A DNA stretch of 64,000 nucleotides from Fomes fomentarius (taxonomy: Eukaryota > Basidiomycota > Agaricomycetes > Polyporales > Polyporaceae): the NCBI GenBank assembly GCA_022606135.1, contig JABYQN010000018.1, forward strand, positions 186,001 through 250,000. Direction: 5' to 3'. This document shows positions 32,495 through 45,300 of the stretch, one piece after another (position 1 is the stretch's first letter; each line of letters opens with the position of its first letter). The notes beneath the pieces are model-generated. The model saw only the letters and a program-made list of their open reading frames with translations, was not told where the DNA came from and searched no databases. The position numbers and the translations under genes are program-made.

Positions 32495-34654
32495 ATGCCC
32501 TCCATTCAAGTTCTCAATCTCAAGTTCAAAGTCTGTCACACCTCGTTGTATGCGCACCAGCCGCGGACAATGCTTACCTCTCTGCTTCCCATCCAGGGGA
32601 ACAGCTCCTTCGTGCCGTTCAGTAACCTCGACGATGCTGACACTCCGACGAAGGTATGGAAGGTATGTTCCACTCTGCCCCCCTCGTAACCTAGCGAAAA
32701 TGTTTCCAAGGTCTGTACCAAGGTCGCCAGCTTTCTGGAGCAGGGCCAGCGACTCGAGAACTTGAACTGGAGGCTATGGCATCTCCAGAATTTCATGGTC
32801 GACACCGACAATGCCAAGTCCAAGCGCGACTTCAAGGAGCTGTCGAAATGCATGAGCGACAAGCTGGACGAGGAGAAGGGCCGGTGTGTTTTTGTGCTAT
32901 CCCAATCCCGCATTCAAATTTCCCGTGTCCTAATCCGACCGCATTCCGTCGCTGGGAGTATCGAGGAGCTGCAGGCGCCCGGCTTCAGGCGCAACTCCAC
33001 TGAGCTCCTGCAGCAACATGCCCTCGAGAACGAGCGCGAGCGCGAGGCTTCCCAGAATGTCCGCCCCGGCACCATCCACCGCATGCAGTTCACATTCTCC
33101 GTCGACGAGCCCTGGTCCATCACCGCCTCCGCCGTCATCTCAAAGATGTCCAACCTCAAGCCGTCCCTGGAATCTAAGGACACGGTCAGGCGCGGACGCC
33201 CGTCTACTTGGTACACCCTCCACAATGAACGACCCGCTAACCGTCTTGACTCGGAGGAAGACGTCGATATGAAGGTCGCCACCGCCGACGCCCCATTCCC
33301 ACCCCACACCGCACGCGCTGAGTCCGCCTCTGAGGATGACGGCATGCTTAAGTCCTCCGCACTCCGCAACACCTCGAGGCTCAGCATCGTCGAAGACGTT
33401 GTTCCCCGCACGATCACTCCCTCACACACTGTCGGTCCCAATTCTAGCCCCGGCGCCCACACCACCACGACTGGCAAACGGCCGTCTGTGAGCGTACGCA
33501 CACGGTCTGTGAGCACTCGCTCGACTGCCACACCCGTGAACGCCTCGCAGCAAAATAGCACCAGCAATTCCGCCCCCGGGGGCGTCAAGGCCAAGGCCGA
33601 GTGCTCGAACTGCGGTGTCACCCACACCTCCCTGTGGCGTAGCGGTCTCAACAACGATCTGAACTGTAACGCGTGCGGCTTGTACCGCAGAAAGGTGCGT
33701 TGCGCGCCTTGATTCAACGCTGCTTGGAGTGTCCCTGACGTATTACGATCTTAGCACAAGCGCCCCCGCCCCAAGGGCATGCTAAACAACGGCAAACTTC
33801 GCCCGGGCCCCAAAACCGCACCGCACGAGGGTAAGTGTGCTCGGATGCCACTGTCTTACGCACTCTCTCATCCAATGTTCCTAGTGCAATGTTATAATTG
33901 CTACACGACTGCCACTCCTCTCTGGCGCAAGGATAAAGAGGGGAAGACCGTATGTAATGCGTGAGTACGTTTCGCGAAGCGTCTCTACCAGCGCTCACAG
34001 AAGCCTTCTTTCGCGTTCGCAGTTGCGGATTATAGTAAGTGGCCCACCAAGAGAGTTGATAGGATTCCGGATACTAACGGCCAATATAGCTATAAGGTAC
34101 ACGGCTCGGCACGCCCCATGAAGTTGGATGTCTTCCGCAAGCATCCAGTCGGAAATTCGGAGACCCCGCGATCGGCCCGCCGCGCTTCACCCATTATGGA
34201 GTCGACGCCGACGCTCGCGCCTGACTCAACCACGCAGACGTCGTACAACGAGAACGAGAACGGGGACGGCAATATGGACTATTACTGCTCGTTTATGCAG
34301 TGTCCCAGCAGCCATGTTTTCGACTTCAGTGACTCGCCGTACCACTCTGACTTCCTCTCGCAATTGTATACGATCCCCAACGACGCGCTGCCATTTTCTT
34401 CGTCTTCGTCAGATACCTCCGAGTCTCGCTCGAGCAAGCGCCGCCGGCTGAGCAACGACTCTGCGTCCGAACCGCCTTCGTCTGCGGTCTCATACTCGGA
34501 TTCGTTCAACATGCTTCGCGGCGGTACTTGGCACCCTCCCATGCTTCCGTCGGATGGCTCACCGAACCACGCCCACCCTCCAGGGCTGCCGGGCTCGGAA
34601 GACTCGCCGATGTACCCGCCGATGGTTCAGGGCAACGACGAGACTGACGCGTAG
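32495..34654 (+). CDS. GATA-type zinc-finger transcription factor with two fingers
   Basis: Exons: 32495-32662, 32711-32883, 32959-33694, 33755-33830, 33885-33960, 34023-34034, 34090-34654. GATA fingers bind (A/T)GATA(A/G) DNA in the nucleus. Finger 1, CSNC-X17-CNAC, ends in GLYRRK. After a basic linker (KHKRPRPKGML) comes finger 2, CYNC-X17-CNAC, ending GLYYKVHGSARP. The N-terminal part (TKVWK...LENLNWRLWHLQNFM) resembles DUF1752, found in nitrogen-control GATA factors such as AreA and Gaf1. The C-terminal region is Ser/Pro-rich and acidic. No cysteine-rich linker of the iron-regulator (Urbs1/Fep1) type is present. The 12-nt exon 6 completes finger 2. All introns have GT/AG ends. Confidence 0.9.
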
Positions 34655-35580
34655 TTCGCTGCGTACTTGCACCCTCCTGATCCCACCCGAGGACTCCCGC
34701 TGATGAGCTCGATGCTCCTGACGAGTGGAAGATACCGTCCGTTCGGAGAAACGCATCAAGCCCCAGCAGTTTCAGATCAGATATTTACCCACTTCACGTC
34801 CTTCGTGTGCATCGCTGGGAGCTGGAGGAGTGTGGATCCCTTTTTTCTTGTGCCCCTCGTGTCCCCATCTTGTGCATAGTCCATAGCTACTAGCAATACT
34901 TGGTGTGTTTATTGTACTTTTGCGTCTCCGTCTCCCTCGAGCCAATGCAATCTTGTGTCGATAGCCACATTCAAATTCCTCCCAGTAGGTTCTCAGTATA
35001 GCCGATGTATCCCCGGTGATATCAACCTTGACAGGATGTATCCCCGGATACATCCTCTGAGAACCATGGCATAGCGGCGTGCAGCGACGTCGGTGCTGCA
35101 GTATCCGGGAGGTGTATTGGCGGGGAGAGGCGTGTAGGCGAGGCGAGACGGACGGTAGGCGGGATGGGGGCGGGAACAGGGCGTGATGTGCGGGCTGTAG
35201 GAGGCCATCAGGAAAAACTCCCCGCCCTACTTATCTATAAAATAGAGATGTGAGGGTACGAATGGGGCACAAATGGTGATAACGAGTGATGTCCGTCTTC
35301 TATCACATATATTAGCCACTATTCTATGCATAAGGCGGATGAAAGCATACCTGATCCGTGAATGGCAGGTAGGATATCACAGTGGGGAGTAGAGATCGGG
35401 CTTGGAGTGAGAGGGGGATGCAAGCAGCCGCACAGCAGCCCACGACTGTCACTAAGCGCCGTCCGTTTGTGAATATCAGGGTGTCTGACATACCGAGAGT
35501 GGTGGCTTGTGGCGGCAAATTCTCTGAACGGCGACTCTGGACTCAGAATTCAGCCGTCAAGATAGAGGTTCGTAATTGCA
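34655..35580. other. Gene-free interval with a dispersed composite repeat
   Basis: The 3' UTR of the GATA gene is expected near the start. 34987-35064 has inverted ends (ggttctcag ... ctgagaacc) around two copies of gatgtatccccgg, and is related to 50641-50656 plus 51179-51240. 35090-35232 matches 49203-49372 in segments (gcgtgtaggcgaggcgagac; tcaggaaaaactccccgccc in inverse orientation). Confidence 0.5.
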
Positions 35581-38500
35581 TTAGTAGAGAAGCTTGTATG
35601 TATTACGATCCAGAAACGAGTTAACAAAGAAAGCAGGACAGTCGTCAAGTACAGTAGCACTAGTCCAATGTCGAGGAGCTATGGGTCCGAAGTCTGGATA
35701 GAGATGACAGCTACGTTCGAGTTGCTCAACAGGTAGAATGCTAGCGAGGCGTGCATGGTTACGAGTAGACCGAGTGATACGATACAGTCCATGCTCAACA
35801 TGGGGAGTGGTGAAGGGAGTGAACCATTCGACATAGGCGAGATGGTGCGGGCGAGCAGATGGTGAAAGCCGTGGAAAGAGCATCGGCAAGGCTTTGTCTG
35901 GGAGCGTGAACACCAGGCGTACTTGAGCGACGCGGAAGCCTGCACAAGAGAGTCAATGTTCACTCCGTAATGAGAGAGTTTCTCGTGGATTACGTACGAT
36001 GAACTCCAATCGTTGGTGCACCAGGACTATCTTTGGAACCGGGACCGATGCAGACAAGGGCGGTGTCAAAGCGTCCCGGGACATCAATCCCATGCTTGTT
36101 CTTGCGTGTGGGGCGCACATGAATGGCATCTCTAGAGATGGCGTCTGACGAGCTGTAGGCGTGTGGATCATGGACCGAGAACTTGACCCTGTGATAGACC
36201 AGGATGGTGCTGAAGTTGAGATAGATGCTCCCTGATGTGTACTCAACTTCTGCGGGAGTCAGGTGCGGTTGGTCTAGACTGACTGCAAACCGTGCAAGAG
36301 CATCACGAAAGAAGGTTGCACCATAGAGAGCTGAGACATCGGCGAGCTTGACAGCTTTGACCGAGGGGTGCCGTGTGATCTCGATACGTCGTTGAGGCCT
36401 GTCGATTGGATTGCACGGACGGCCCGGACGGGGTCGGACCAGCGGTTCACTGGGAGTGGTGGGACGGCAAGTGGATGACATGTGAGATGATGCCTGATGT
36501 GTCGTGGGCCCAGTTTGACAAGGTGATACCAGTGTCCCAGGCGTGGGTCGTGTAAGCGGTGTTTGTGATACTTCGTGATCTTGACGAAGGCGCCACTCGA
36601 TGTACTTCGCATGTCGCTGTATCTTCTCCTTTCGAATCAACCATTTTGTCATCTGATCAAGCTCGTCCTTGTGATTGGTTGCGCGGTAGGCATCCTTTGC
36701 AAGATCGATGTGGAGCCTCTCTGAATATTGAGTATCGTAGTTATCTGTGGTTCCGAAAAGTTCGATTGAGCGTCGGTAATGATCGAGTGAATGCAGCTTC
36801 GGGAGCTGAAAGTGTTGGCGTATACCAAGGTCAACAAAGATGCCCTTGTTGGCGTGAAACGCCTCGAGGGCGTCATCAAGAAGGTGAAGAGTGTCTGTAG
36901 TGTGCGTGGGGTATTGTGCGAGATAGAGGAAGTCCAATAGAGCGCGGGTGGCGCGAACAAGGCGGACAGGAGATGCACCACCTGGGAGGCGACGTCCAAC
37001 CATCAGACCAAGGAGTATACGGCATATGTCTTGGTGCTCCTTCCCTGTAACGCACGAGAGAGTAGAAATACCTTTACCGAAGTGTCGAAGGTTGTGGTTA
37101 GGTGGTAGACGGCGGCACCGGGCATCTATCTCATTCTCGCCATAGGCTTCCTGTAGCCAGGCGACTAGATGTTTGACGACTCCCTGATACAGCTGATGCA
37201 GAATGTCAGGAGTAATTGCGGTGAAGATATGTGTATACGGGAGGTTTGCCCAGAAGGGTTCGTAGATCGGTTTGATACCAGCTTCACGACAAGCCTGAGC
37301 GAACGCGCGTGGACCGTCGTCAATCGCACTGAGAGCATCCAAGATCGTCCCAAGGTCGCGTAGTGGACGAGAAGTGTTGCACTCTTGTCCGACCTCGTTC
37401 CGGGGAATTGGGCACTTGGGACACTCACCCGTCTTGCATCCGGAGACCAGTACCTGCTCTGGATAGTCGCCAACATATGTTGCCACTATGGGATGGCCTC
37501 GACGCACAACACCATCGCCACTAGCCAGAGGCATGCCATCAACTCCGACAGAGGCGACAGGTGCAAGAACACGAGACATGCAAGCATGGAAGAGGTTGGC
37601 GAGAGTGCGCCGGCATGCTGCCTTGTTGGTGATGTGGAGTAAACGAGAGGTTGGGAGGTAGGCCAGGAGGATCTGACCTCCACGGGACGGCTTGCAGCGA
37701 ACATCCTTAGGAAGATTACCGATGGTCATGTACACAGGATAGGCTGTCTTGTTTCCGAAGACGGTGAGCTGAGTCTTGTCAGAGGAGATGATGATGGGGA
37801 TGACCGTTGCACCAGGACGTCGTTCCTCCAGCTGTTTCTGTTGTACGGCACCAGTAAGCTTACACTATAGCAGCGTGGTCACAGCAAGTTTAGTACGCAC
37901 CTGTGTCGCCCACCACCATTTGCCTGTGTTCATATCAAAATACACGCGCACCGTCCGATCTCCATCTGCGTAGTGGCGTTCCGGGACTAACAGAAGCATC
38001 GGCGCAAACTCAGGATCTCCATAAAGGGCCTCAATACACTCAAGGATATCGCGGAAGTAGACCTCAAAAGCCTCCCCTGCCACTACAATCTCATGGCGTT
38101 GAAATCGAGGACGTGAGGTGGGTAGCTTCTTGTCAATGATGTCGTTGAGCTCGCGCGAAGTCTTGTATGAAAGTGCGAGCCGTTCCGCGACCTGAGAGTC
38201 ATGGATGACTTCAGTCTGGTGTGTTGTGATGAGAACGTGCACGAACAACTCACCTCCTCTATCCTCAAAAGATCTGAGAAAGCGGTGGACCCAATACCTC
38301 TGAGTTTAGCCCACTTCGCCAGCTCCCAATCAAGACGGGATGTGAATGGGGCATAGAGGTTTGTGGCTTGCCCCGGTGCCAGATTTGAGTGGTAGCCTTG
38401 ATACATATGCGAGCCACAGACCAGCGAGGAATGAAGCTCGGCATCGGGGATAGGGGCACCGACGGAGGAGCTAGGATAGCGAACAATGAATGTCTTCCGC

Positions 38501-38994
38501 CGGTTCAACTGCTCCTCAACAGTATTGCAGTGTGAGGACGCAGGGACAGATGGCCCATCAAAGAGTTGACCTTCAGGAGAAGCAGATGATGTCGGTAGAC
38601 TCGCAGGAGCAGGCTCCCAGACTGTAGAATTCCTGCTGAAATCTTCATCGTTGCTTGAATCTGAGTCGGAAGGTGAAGGGTCCGGGTGTGTTGACTTATC
38701 GCAAACGATGGTATCCTCAAAGAAGCTAGATGGGTAGGAGCCAAAGAAGTCGCCTCCAAAGAGGATAGGATTGCTGTCCATGTCGAACTCTGGAGTTACA
38801 CTGGTGTTTAAAGCGGATGTGGGAGGTGCAGGAGCGGAGGTGTTTGGGAGGGTAAATTCTCCAGGAATATTGTGGCCTGAAGCAAGACTTTGCATATGTG
38901 TTGCACGGCATTTTGGATTGCGGGTCTGTCCAAGGTGCTTGCTGAGGCCAGAAGCTGAGAAGTTGTTGTTACAGCCAGGACAATGATGAGACAT
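35581..38994 (-). CDS. Plavaka-type (CACTA-related) DNA transposase
   Basis: Starts at the ATG at 38994 with a zinc-finger-like HHCPGCNNNFSASGLSKHL, then an acidic/Ser-rich stretch, then ELAKWAKLRGIGSTAFSDLL. A second exon (about 37900-38250) reads VAERLALSYKTSRELNDIID ... DGDRTVRVYFDMNTGKWWW. The main exon (35990-about 37855) has PIIISSDKTQLTVFGNKTAY, GVDGMPLASGDG, CPKCPIPRNEVG, DILHQLYQGVVKHLVAWL and PKLHSLDHYRRSIELFGTTD. A last exon ends at 35581. This arrangement is that of Agaricomycete Plavaka transposases, which excise and insert DNA. The frames look intact with about three introns, so the enzyme could be functional. I could not define terminal inverted repeats. Confidence 0.82.
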
Positions 38995-39340
38995 GATGCT
39001 GTGTCTGTAGATAGATTTATAGATATAAAGAGCACACGATACTTCAAGCAAGGAGGTAAATTGAAAGCAGGGGGCCAAGAGGCAAGCGGCACAGCGGCCG
39101 CGGCCTCCGACGCACCCCCTGGGGCAGTGTGTGCGATGCCTCGCACCATGGCCACCTCGCACGTGCTTTCAGGCTTGGAACTGTACAGTTCTGAATTACG
39201 CAGTCAGCCATCCACTTTGTCATAATCAATTCAACAGTGATTTCTTACCCTACATCCTTCCTCTCAAAATTCTTTTCTTTCGGTGACTTGTTTGAGCCTA
39301 CCCACAATCTCTCTTCGTCCTCTTGTTTGCTCCATTTGAC
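38995..39340. other. Short intergenic interval
   Basis: Between the Plavaka start and the plus-strand DUF6532 gene. A palindromic gaactgtacagttc lies at about 39178-39191. No gene. Confidence 0.4.
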
Positions 39341-42300
39341 ATGGCTGCCACCCGAGCACACTCAGCGCGCAAGAAAAACTCACCTAATCACTTGTCCGCT
39401 GCCAACAACGGCTCTGAAGCACATGAACAAGTTCAAGACCCAGCGACAGTACCAGGTGCTGTGTGAATTGGCACTCAGGCCAGTGGGCAATGTAACTGAC
39501 TTACCCTTGCAGCGAAGTCTCACTCAATGCGGAACAAAGACAGAGTGGTCGACATGCAAGCAGGTATGTTGTTGCAAGTGTTGAAGAAATAACTTAGGCC
39601 ACTGACACAAATTAACCAACACGCCGCAGCGTCAAACACTGCTTCGAATGTCAAGTCACTGGTAGCCGGTTCACCCCCAAAAGGTAGCTAAGAACCGCTC
39701 ATCGTCAATTCCTTAGACAAGCTTCTCATTGCTGCAACACTTCCTAGATTCTATTGCGCCTAGCAAGCGCAAGCGGACAACATCAGCTACGGGTGCAAAC
39801 AAGGGTGCCAGCGCCCCTAAACCACCCAAGGGCCAGCTCCCTGCTCAAACATCTGCTCGTAAACGTGGTGAGTTTTACCTCAAACTGGAAAATAGGACGT
39901 TAAGGCTCACACACATGCTGATCCAAAATAGCTAAGAATCCGAAACCTGCAGCCGACACAACATCTGAAGAGGATCAGCCTCTTAGTAGTCAGACTCAAA
40001 GGACAAGTCATAGAGGTGCGTACCTGTCTCATCAACATAGTCCATCACAGCTATAGTTTGACTCTCCGACTCATCACTAGGTGCGCGTCAGGCCAATGCT
40101 TCAGCCCTGACAAAAGATGCCACCCCACGTACCATGATTTCAGACCCGGTTCACGACGGTGTTGCGACAGACGATGCCTTGTCAAGTGACAGGGATACAC
40201 CAAGCTGGGAGTTGAACGAGGAAGACTCTGACTCTGGGAATTCAGGACTCGACTTGAACAACCCTACAGATGTCGCCCGTCAGCTCGAAGCAGAGGTACG
40301 TGACATGAGAGATGCCAACTTACAATAACCTACCAAGCTAACGTATTACCCAGCGTCCAACGTGGACTACCTCCAGGAACATTGCAGGCTCTGGCAAAGG
40401 TAAGGTTGGGTCAGCACAGTTCATCAATGTTCCCATCGTCGACAACCGCGCACCTCGTCTCTGTGAGCACCTGTTTGACTCAGACGCCGAAGATTCGGAC
40501 TTCGAGCCCAGTCAACATAAGAGTTCAGAGGAAGATGATGAAGACGAGGGACTGGGAGACGGTGAGGGTGAGGAAGAGGATGGTTGGGAAGAGGATGACG
40601 ACCCAGGTGCAGAGTATGAGGACGAATGGATGGAGGTCATCAGACGGCGTGCTGAGCGTGCTGCAAAAAATAAAGTTCGTGTTCTGCCTGACTCTTCGAG
40701 ATGTTCAGACTCTAAGGTTATTTATGTTCATCGCCCCCTTGCACAGGCAGTTCCTCCTCTCCTCCCACGTACTCGTCAGGCTGAGGTATCGTCCAACATC
40801 TACTATCCCTTTGTTCGGTTAAGACCTCACCCGTCATCACATATCTCAGGTGCCGCAATGGAGGCATACTGACCCCCAATCAAGCACTACCAGTCTCGAA
40901 GCTGCCCAGCTTGGAGAACACCAGCCGACAGTCTCCTCTCGCTCATCCAATAGGCGTCGTCTTGCCATACAAAGTAAGCTAAATATCCATCTATATCATA
41001 TCTCTCCCCTCATACATCCCTTCAGGTGATGACGAAGAGGACACCCATGATCACAACACGGCTCATGGCGGACCTCCAGCCCCTCCAACAGGAATCGCTG
41101 TCCCACAGATCCTTCCGCCCACCGCATACAACATCGTACAACCGACAACAGCCGGCGGTGTTCTATCACTCAATGCCCAGCATCCGCACATTCGCTCTAC
41201 TCTCCGGAAAGCGTTCGACATGATCGAACTGGATCTTCTCTTGTCTGATGGTTTCCCTGATGCTCTTGGCCGCTCACGCTCCGTCAGCACTGCCATCCTC
41301 GAATCTGCCCAGCTCCTTGGCTTCTCCGGACTCTTCGAGCGTCTGAACACTGACGATGGAACACTTATGCGTGCTCTATCCCCTTTGGTGAGTCCCATAC
41401 TATGCTGTTCACCGCCCGTGTGCATTTTATCGCACTGTGTTCCTCATGATACGGCGACACTCGGCTACGCGTGACTAAGCACGGCTATGAGCGGAAAATG
41501 CACCAAGTCGAAGCTGGAGGCTTCTCCGAGCTCGACTGGTCACTCTTATATTAAGAACTTCTTATTAAATACATGCACAGAGTTCGTGTATCTACAGCAG
41601 GTTCCAGCACGAATCAGAAAGCACAAGCGGAGTGAAACTAGTGTACAGACGACAATGGGCGCGCAAGCGCGGAGTTTGAAAATAGATACCGAATTGGGAA
41701 TGTTCGTAACATCACCCTCCCCTCAGATTCGCGTCCACGCGATACGTCATAACTTCCCCTCCCGCGACTCCTCATTCTGTTTCGGTCGCGCTAATATCAA
41801 AACCTCCCGCATCTCGTCTGAATACGGCGTTAGCCCTGCATCCTTTCTGCGTTGCTGCCACCTCGCGAAGACCGCCTGCCACCTACTCCAACTATCCCGT
41901 TCATTCTCGTAGCGGTATTCGGGCTGAAGGAACCGTGCTCGAGCTCGCGGAACACCTACTTGCTCGGACCGACGCCGGGGCTGGATTCTGATGGTAGGCA
42001 TACGCGGCGCGGTTGGGTTCTTGGCGTGGTAAGTGTCCAGGAGGGCCTTACTTTCCGCTTTCAGTCGACCACGCGCTTCCCAGGTCGCATCGGATCGCGG
42101 CCGGTTCTTCCATTTGACAAGATAGGTAAGTTTCCCCCGCTTAACCTTCGAGTCCAGAATCTCTTCCGGTTCGTCCCCTGTCGCAAGTACATTGGGGACG
42201 GACCGTTCAACTTTCTGATTTGGGAACTCGGGGTCGTTTGCCGGAGTAAGTAAGACCTCGTTGAAGACGGGGTGGATGGCCCTCCATCCCTTCGGAAGCT

Positions 42301-45300
42301 TCAGCTTGTACGCGCTGGCGCCAACCTTCGACGCGATCTGGAAGGGCCCGTACCGCTTGTCGTCGAGCTTCTTGCTCGAGCGCTCGGTAGTGATGTTGAA
42401 CGAATCTAGGTATACCCAGTCCCCTGGCTCGTACTGTCGTGACTCCCTCCTGTGCTTATCGTACTGACGCTTCATTGCCTCTTTAGCTAAGGTAAGCGCA
42501 GCCCCTGCCTCCTCCTGTATCCGTTTCATCTGCGCTGCATACTGCTCCGCTGACTCAGTCTTAACCTCCTTTGCAGTCTCTACTCCGGTGAACGGGTCTC
42601 TCCCATGTGTCATGAAGAATGGCGAACAGCCGGTGCCTGAATGTACCCGTGTTCGGTAAGAGAACGACGCGAGCGGAAGCCACTCCGGCCAGTCCGTTTG
42701 CCGGTGATTAATGAAAATCCGTAAGTAGTTCTCCACCTCCTGATTCAGGCGTTCGGTCTGACCATCTGTTTGCGGGTGATACGCGGTGCTCGGATTCCCT
42801 TGAATCCCGAGCTTCCGATAGAGATCTCGGATCATATTGGACACGAAGATGGAGCCTCGGTCTGAGAAGATGCGGCGCGGGATTCCGTGTAGCGTGATGA
42901 CGTGTTTGACGAGCATATTGGCCCATCCCTCCGAACTCAACTCGTCCGTTGTAGGGATAGCGATGTAATCCTTAGATTTCAAGTCTACTATCATAAGGAT
43001 CGCATTGTTACCCTGTGCATCTGGCAGGTGCGTGATCATGTCGACTGAGATGTATTCCCAGTTATATTCCGGTACTGGGTTGGGATGCAATGGGGCTGCC
43101 CTCGGCTGTCGATCTATTTTCGTGCGCTGACAAATCGAACATCCTTTTACGTAGGTCTGTACATCCCGCCTGATGGATGGCCACCAATAGGAGCGCTGGA
43201 TAAGCTCCTGCGTCTTGGCGCGTCCTGGATGACCCGCCACTATGGAATCGTGATGCGACGCAATGATGCGTCCTCGGAGTGCCCTATCCGGTGGTACGAC
43301 CACTCTCCCCCTCCGGTAGATCAGACCGTCCTCGGTCGAATAGTCTCGGTCTCCCGCTGCTAACTTATTCCGCACAGAATTCTCGACTAATTCCCCAAAC
43401 TCACGGATCCCCACGAGCAACTGTTCCGCTCCCTCCACTAGGGCTCGGAACCATTCCGGCCTCAACATTACTGTTTCTTCCCCCTCTGTACTTCCCGCGC
43501 TATGATCCACACGGCGTGAAAGCGCATCTGCTTTCCCCATCGTCGAGCCGGGGCGGTGTTGTAGCGTAAAGTGATAGTTTTGTAATTCAACTACCCAGCG
43601 GGCCTGTCTCGGATTCAGTTTCTGCGGGCGGCGGAAATACTCGAGATTTTTGTGATCTGAGTGAATCTCAAATGATTGCCGCGCACCCATGAGAAAGTGC
43701 CTCCATTCATCAAGCGCTGTCATCACGGCCAACATCTCGCGATCATAAATCTCGTAATTTCGTTTGGCCGGAGTCAACGCTCGTGAGAGATATGCAATGG
43801 TTCGCCACTTCCCATCTTGGTTCTGTGCGAGTTCTGCCCCGACAGCGTAGTTCGACGCGTCACACTGGACTCGGAAGGGGTCCTGCTCATTTGGGATTGC
43901 TAATACAGGTGCTGTTGTGATTGCCTCCTTGAGCCGTGTGAATGCGTCCAACTGTTCCGGTCCCCAGCGCCACTCTGCCTGCCCCGTGAGCTGATTGAGT
44001 GGTGCCGCAATCTTGGAGAAATCTCGGATGAATCGGCGATAGAAATTCGCGAAGCCGAGGAAGCTCTGAACGTCTCGTTTACATGTTGGGGTTGGCCACT
44101 CCGTCACTCCCGCGACCTTGGCAGGGTCCATTTTCACCACACCGTGAGCAATGATATGACCTAAGTACTCCGTCTCCGTTGTTTCGAACTCGCACTTCTC
44201 CGGTTTACACGTAAGCTTGTTCTCACGCAGAATCTGCAGCACTTGGCGGACAATTTGCCGATGTTCCGCCAGTGTCTCGGTAAAGATCAAGATGTCATCG
44301 AGATAGACGATCACTTTCCCACGCAGAATCAAGTCCCGGAACAGGTCGTTCATCATCATCTGGAACGTTGCTGGGCTGTTCGACAATCCAAAGAACATGA
44401 CAAGGGGTTCGAATAGCCCTCGGTTCGTCAGGAATGCAGCCTTTTCCTCATCTCCCTCCCGCATCCGTACATTATTGTAGCCCCACCTAATATCCATTTT
44501 TGTGTAATACCGCGCCCCTTTTAGCTTGTCGAACAGCTCGGAAATGAGCGGCAGCGGATACTTATTCTTCTTAGTAAGCGCATTCAACTTCCGATAATCC
44601 TGGACAGGACGAAGCTTGCCGTCCTTCTTTTTGACAAAGAAGAATGGCGCCCCCCATGGTGACTTAGATGGACGTATCCGTCCCGTCTGTAGATTGTCCT
44701 CGAGGAAGTCATCCAATGCCTGCTGCTGTTCGACCGTCATGGGGTACACCTTGCCGCACTGTGGCTGTGCTCCGGGCGTCAACTCAATGACGTGATCATA
44801 CGGCCGGTGTTCTGGTAACTCATCGAAGGTGGCTTCTGCGAAGACGTCATCGTAATCACGATAATGTTCAGGCACCATCTCCTCAAATGAGCGCTCGGCC
44901 TTGGCGCGGCTTTGCTCGATCGCGATCTCCATTGCCACAGAGCTCTTGGCTCGGAGCTTAGCGGCCCGTAGCCGCTCGCCTCGCTGATGTAAGTAGGATT
45001 GTGTGTGCAACATGAAGATCTGCTCCCCCTCTCTTAGTACTCGCTCGCAGGTGCTGGGGCAGCGATTGAATTCAATGACCTTGCGACGCCAGTCTATGGA
45101 AGGGTTGTGATGCGATATCCACTCATATCCCAGGAAAATGTCTGATTTCCCCAAATCCGTCACCAAAAACGTCATCATCTCCCGGTGATCCCCGATGCTG
45201 ACTCTTAGGCGTGCGTAATGCGTGATGCTCCCACCCGAGTTGACCGTGCCGTCGGCATTGTAGACCGGAACGGGCGTGTCTAGGGCCACAATCTCGATCC

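Noticed and set aside
32495..34654. Iron-responsive Urbs1/Fep1-type GATA repressor
   Set aside because: It has two fingers, but the cysteine-rich block expected between them is absent and the N-terminus looks like DUF1752.
41487..41912. Open frame starting in the LTR at 41447-41711 (also at 47376)
   Set aside because: The same 75 residues occur at both LTRs because the DNA is duplicated; no protein-like features.
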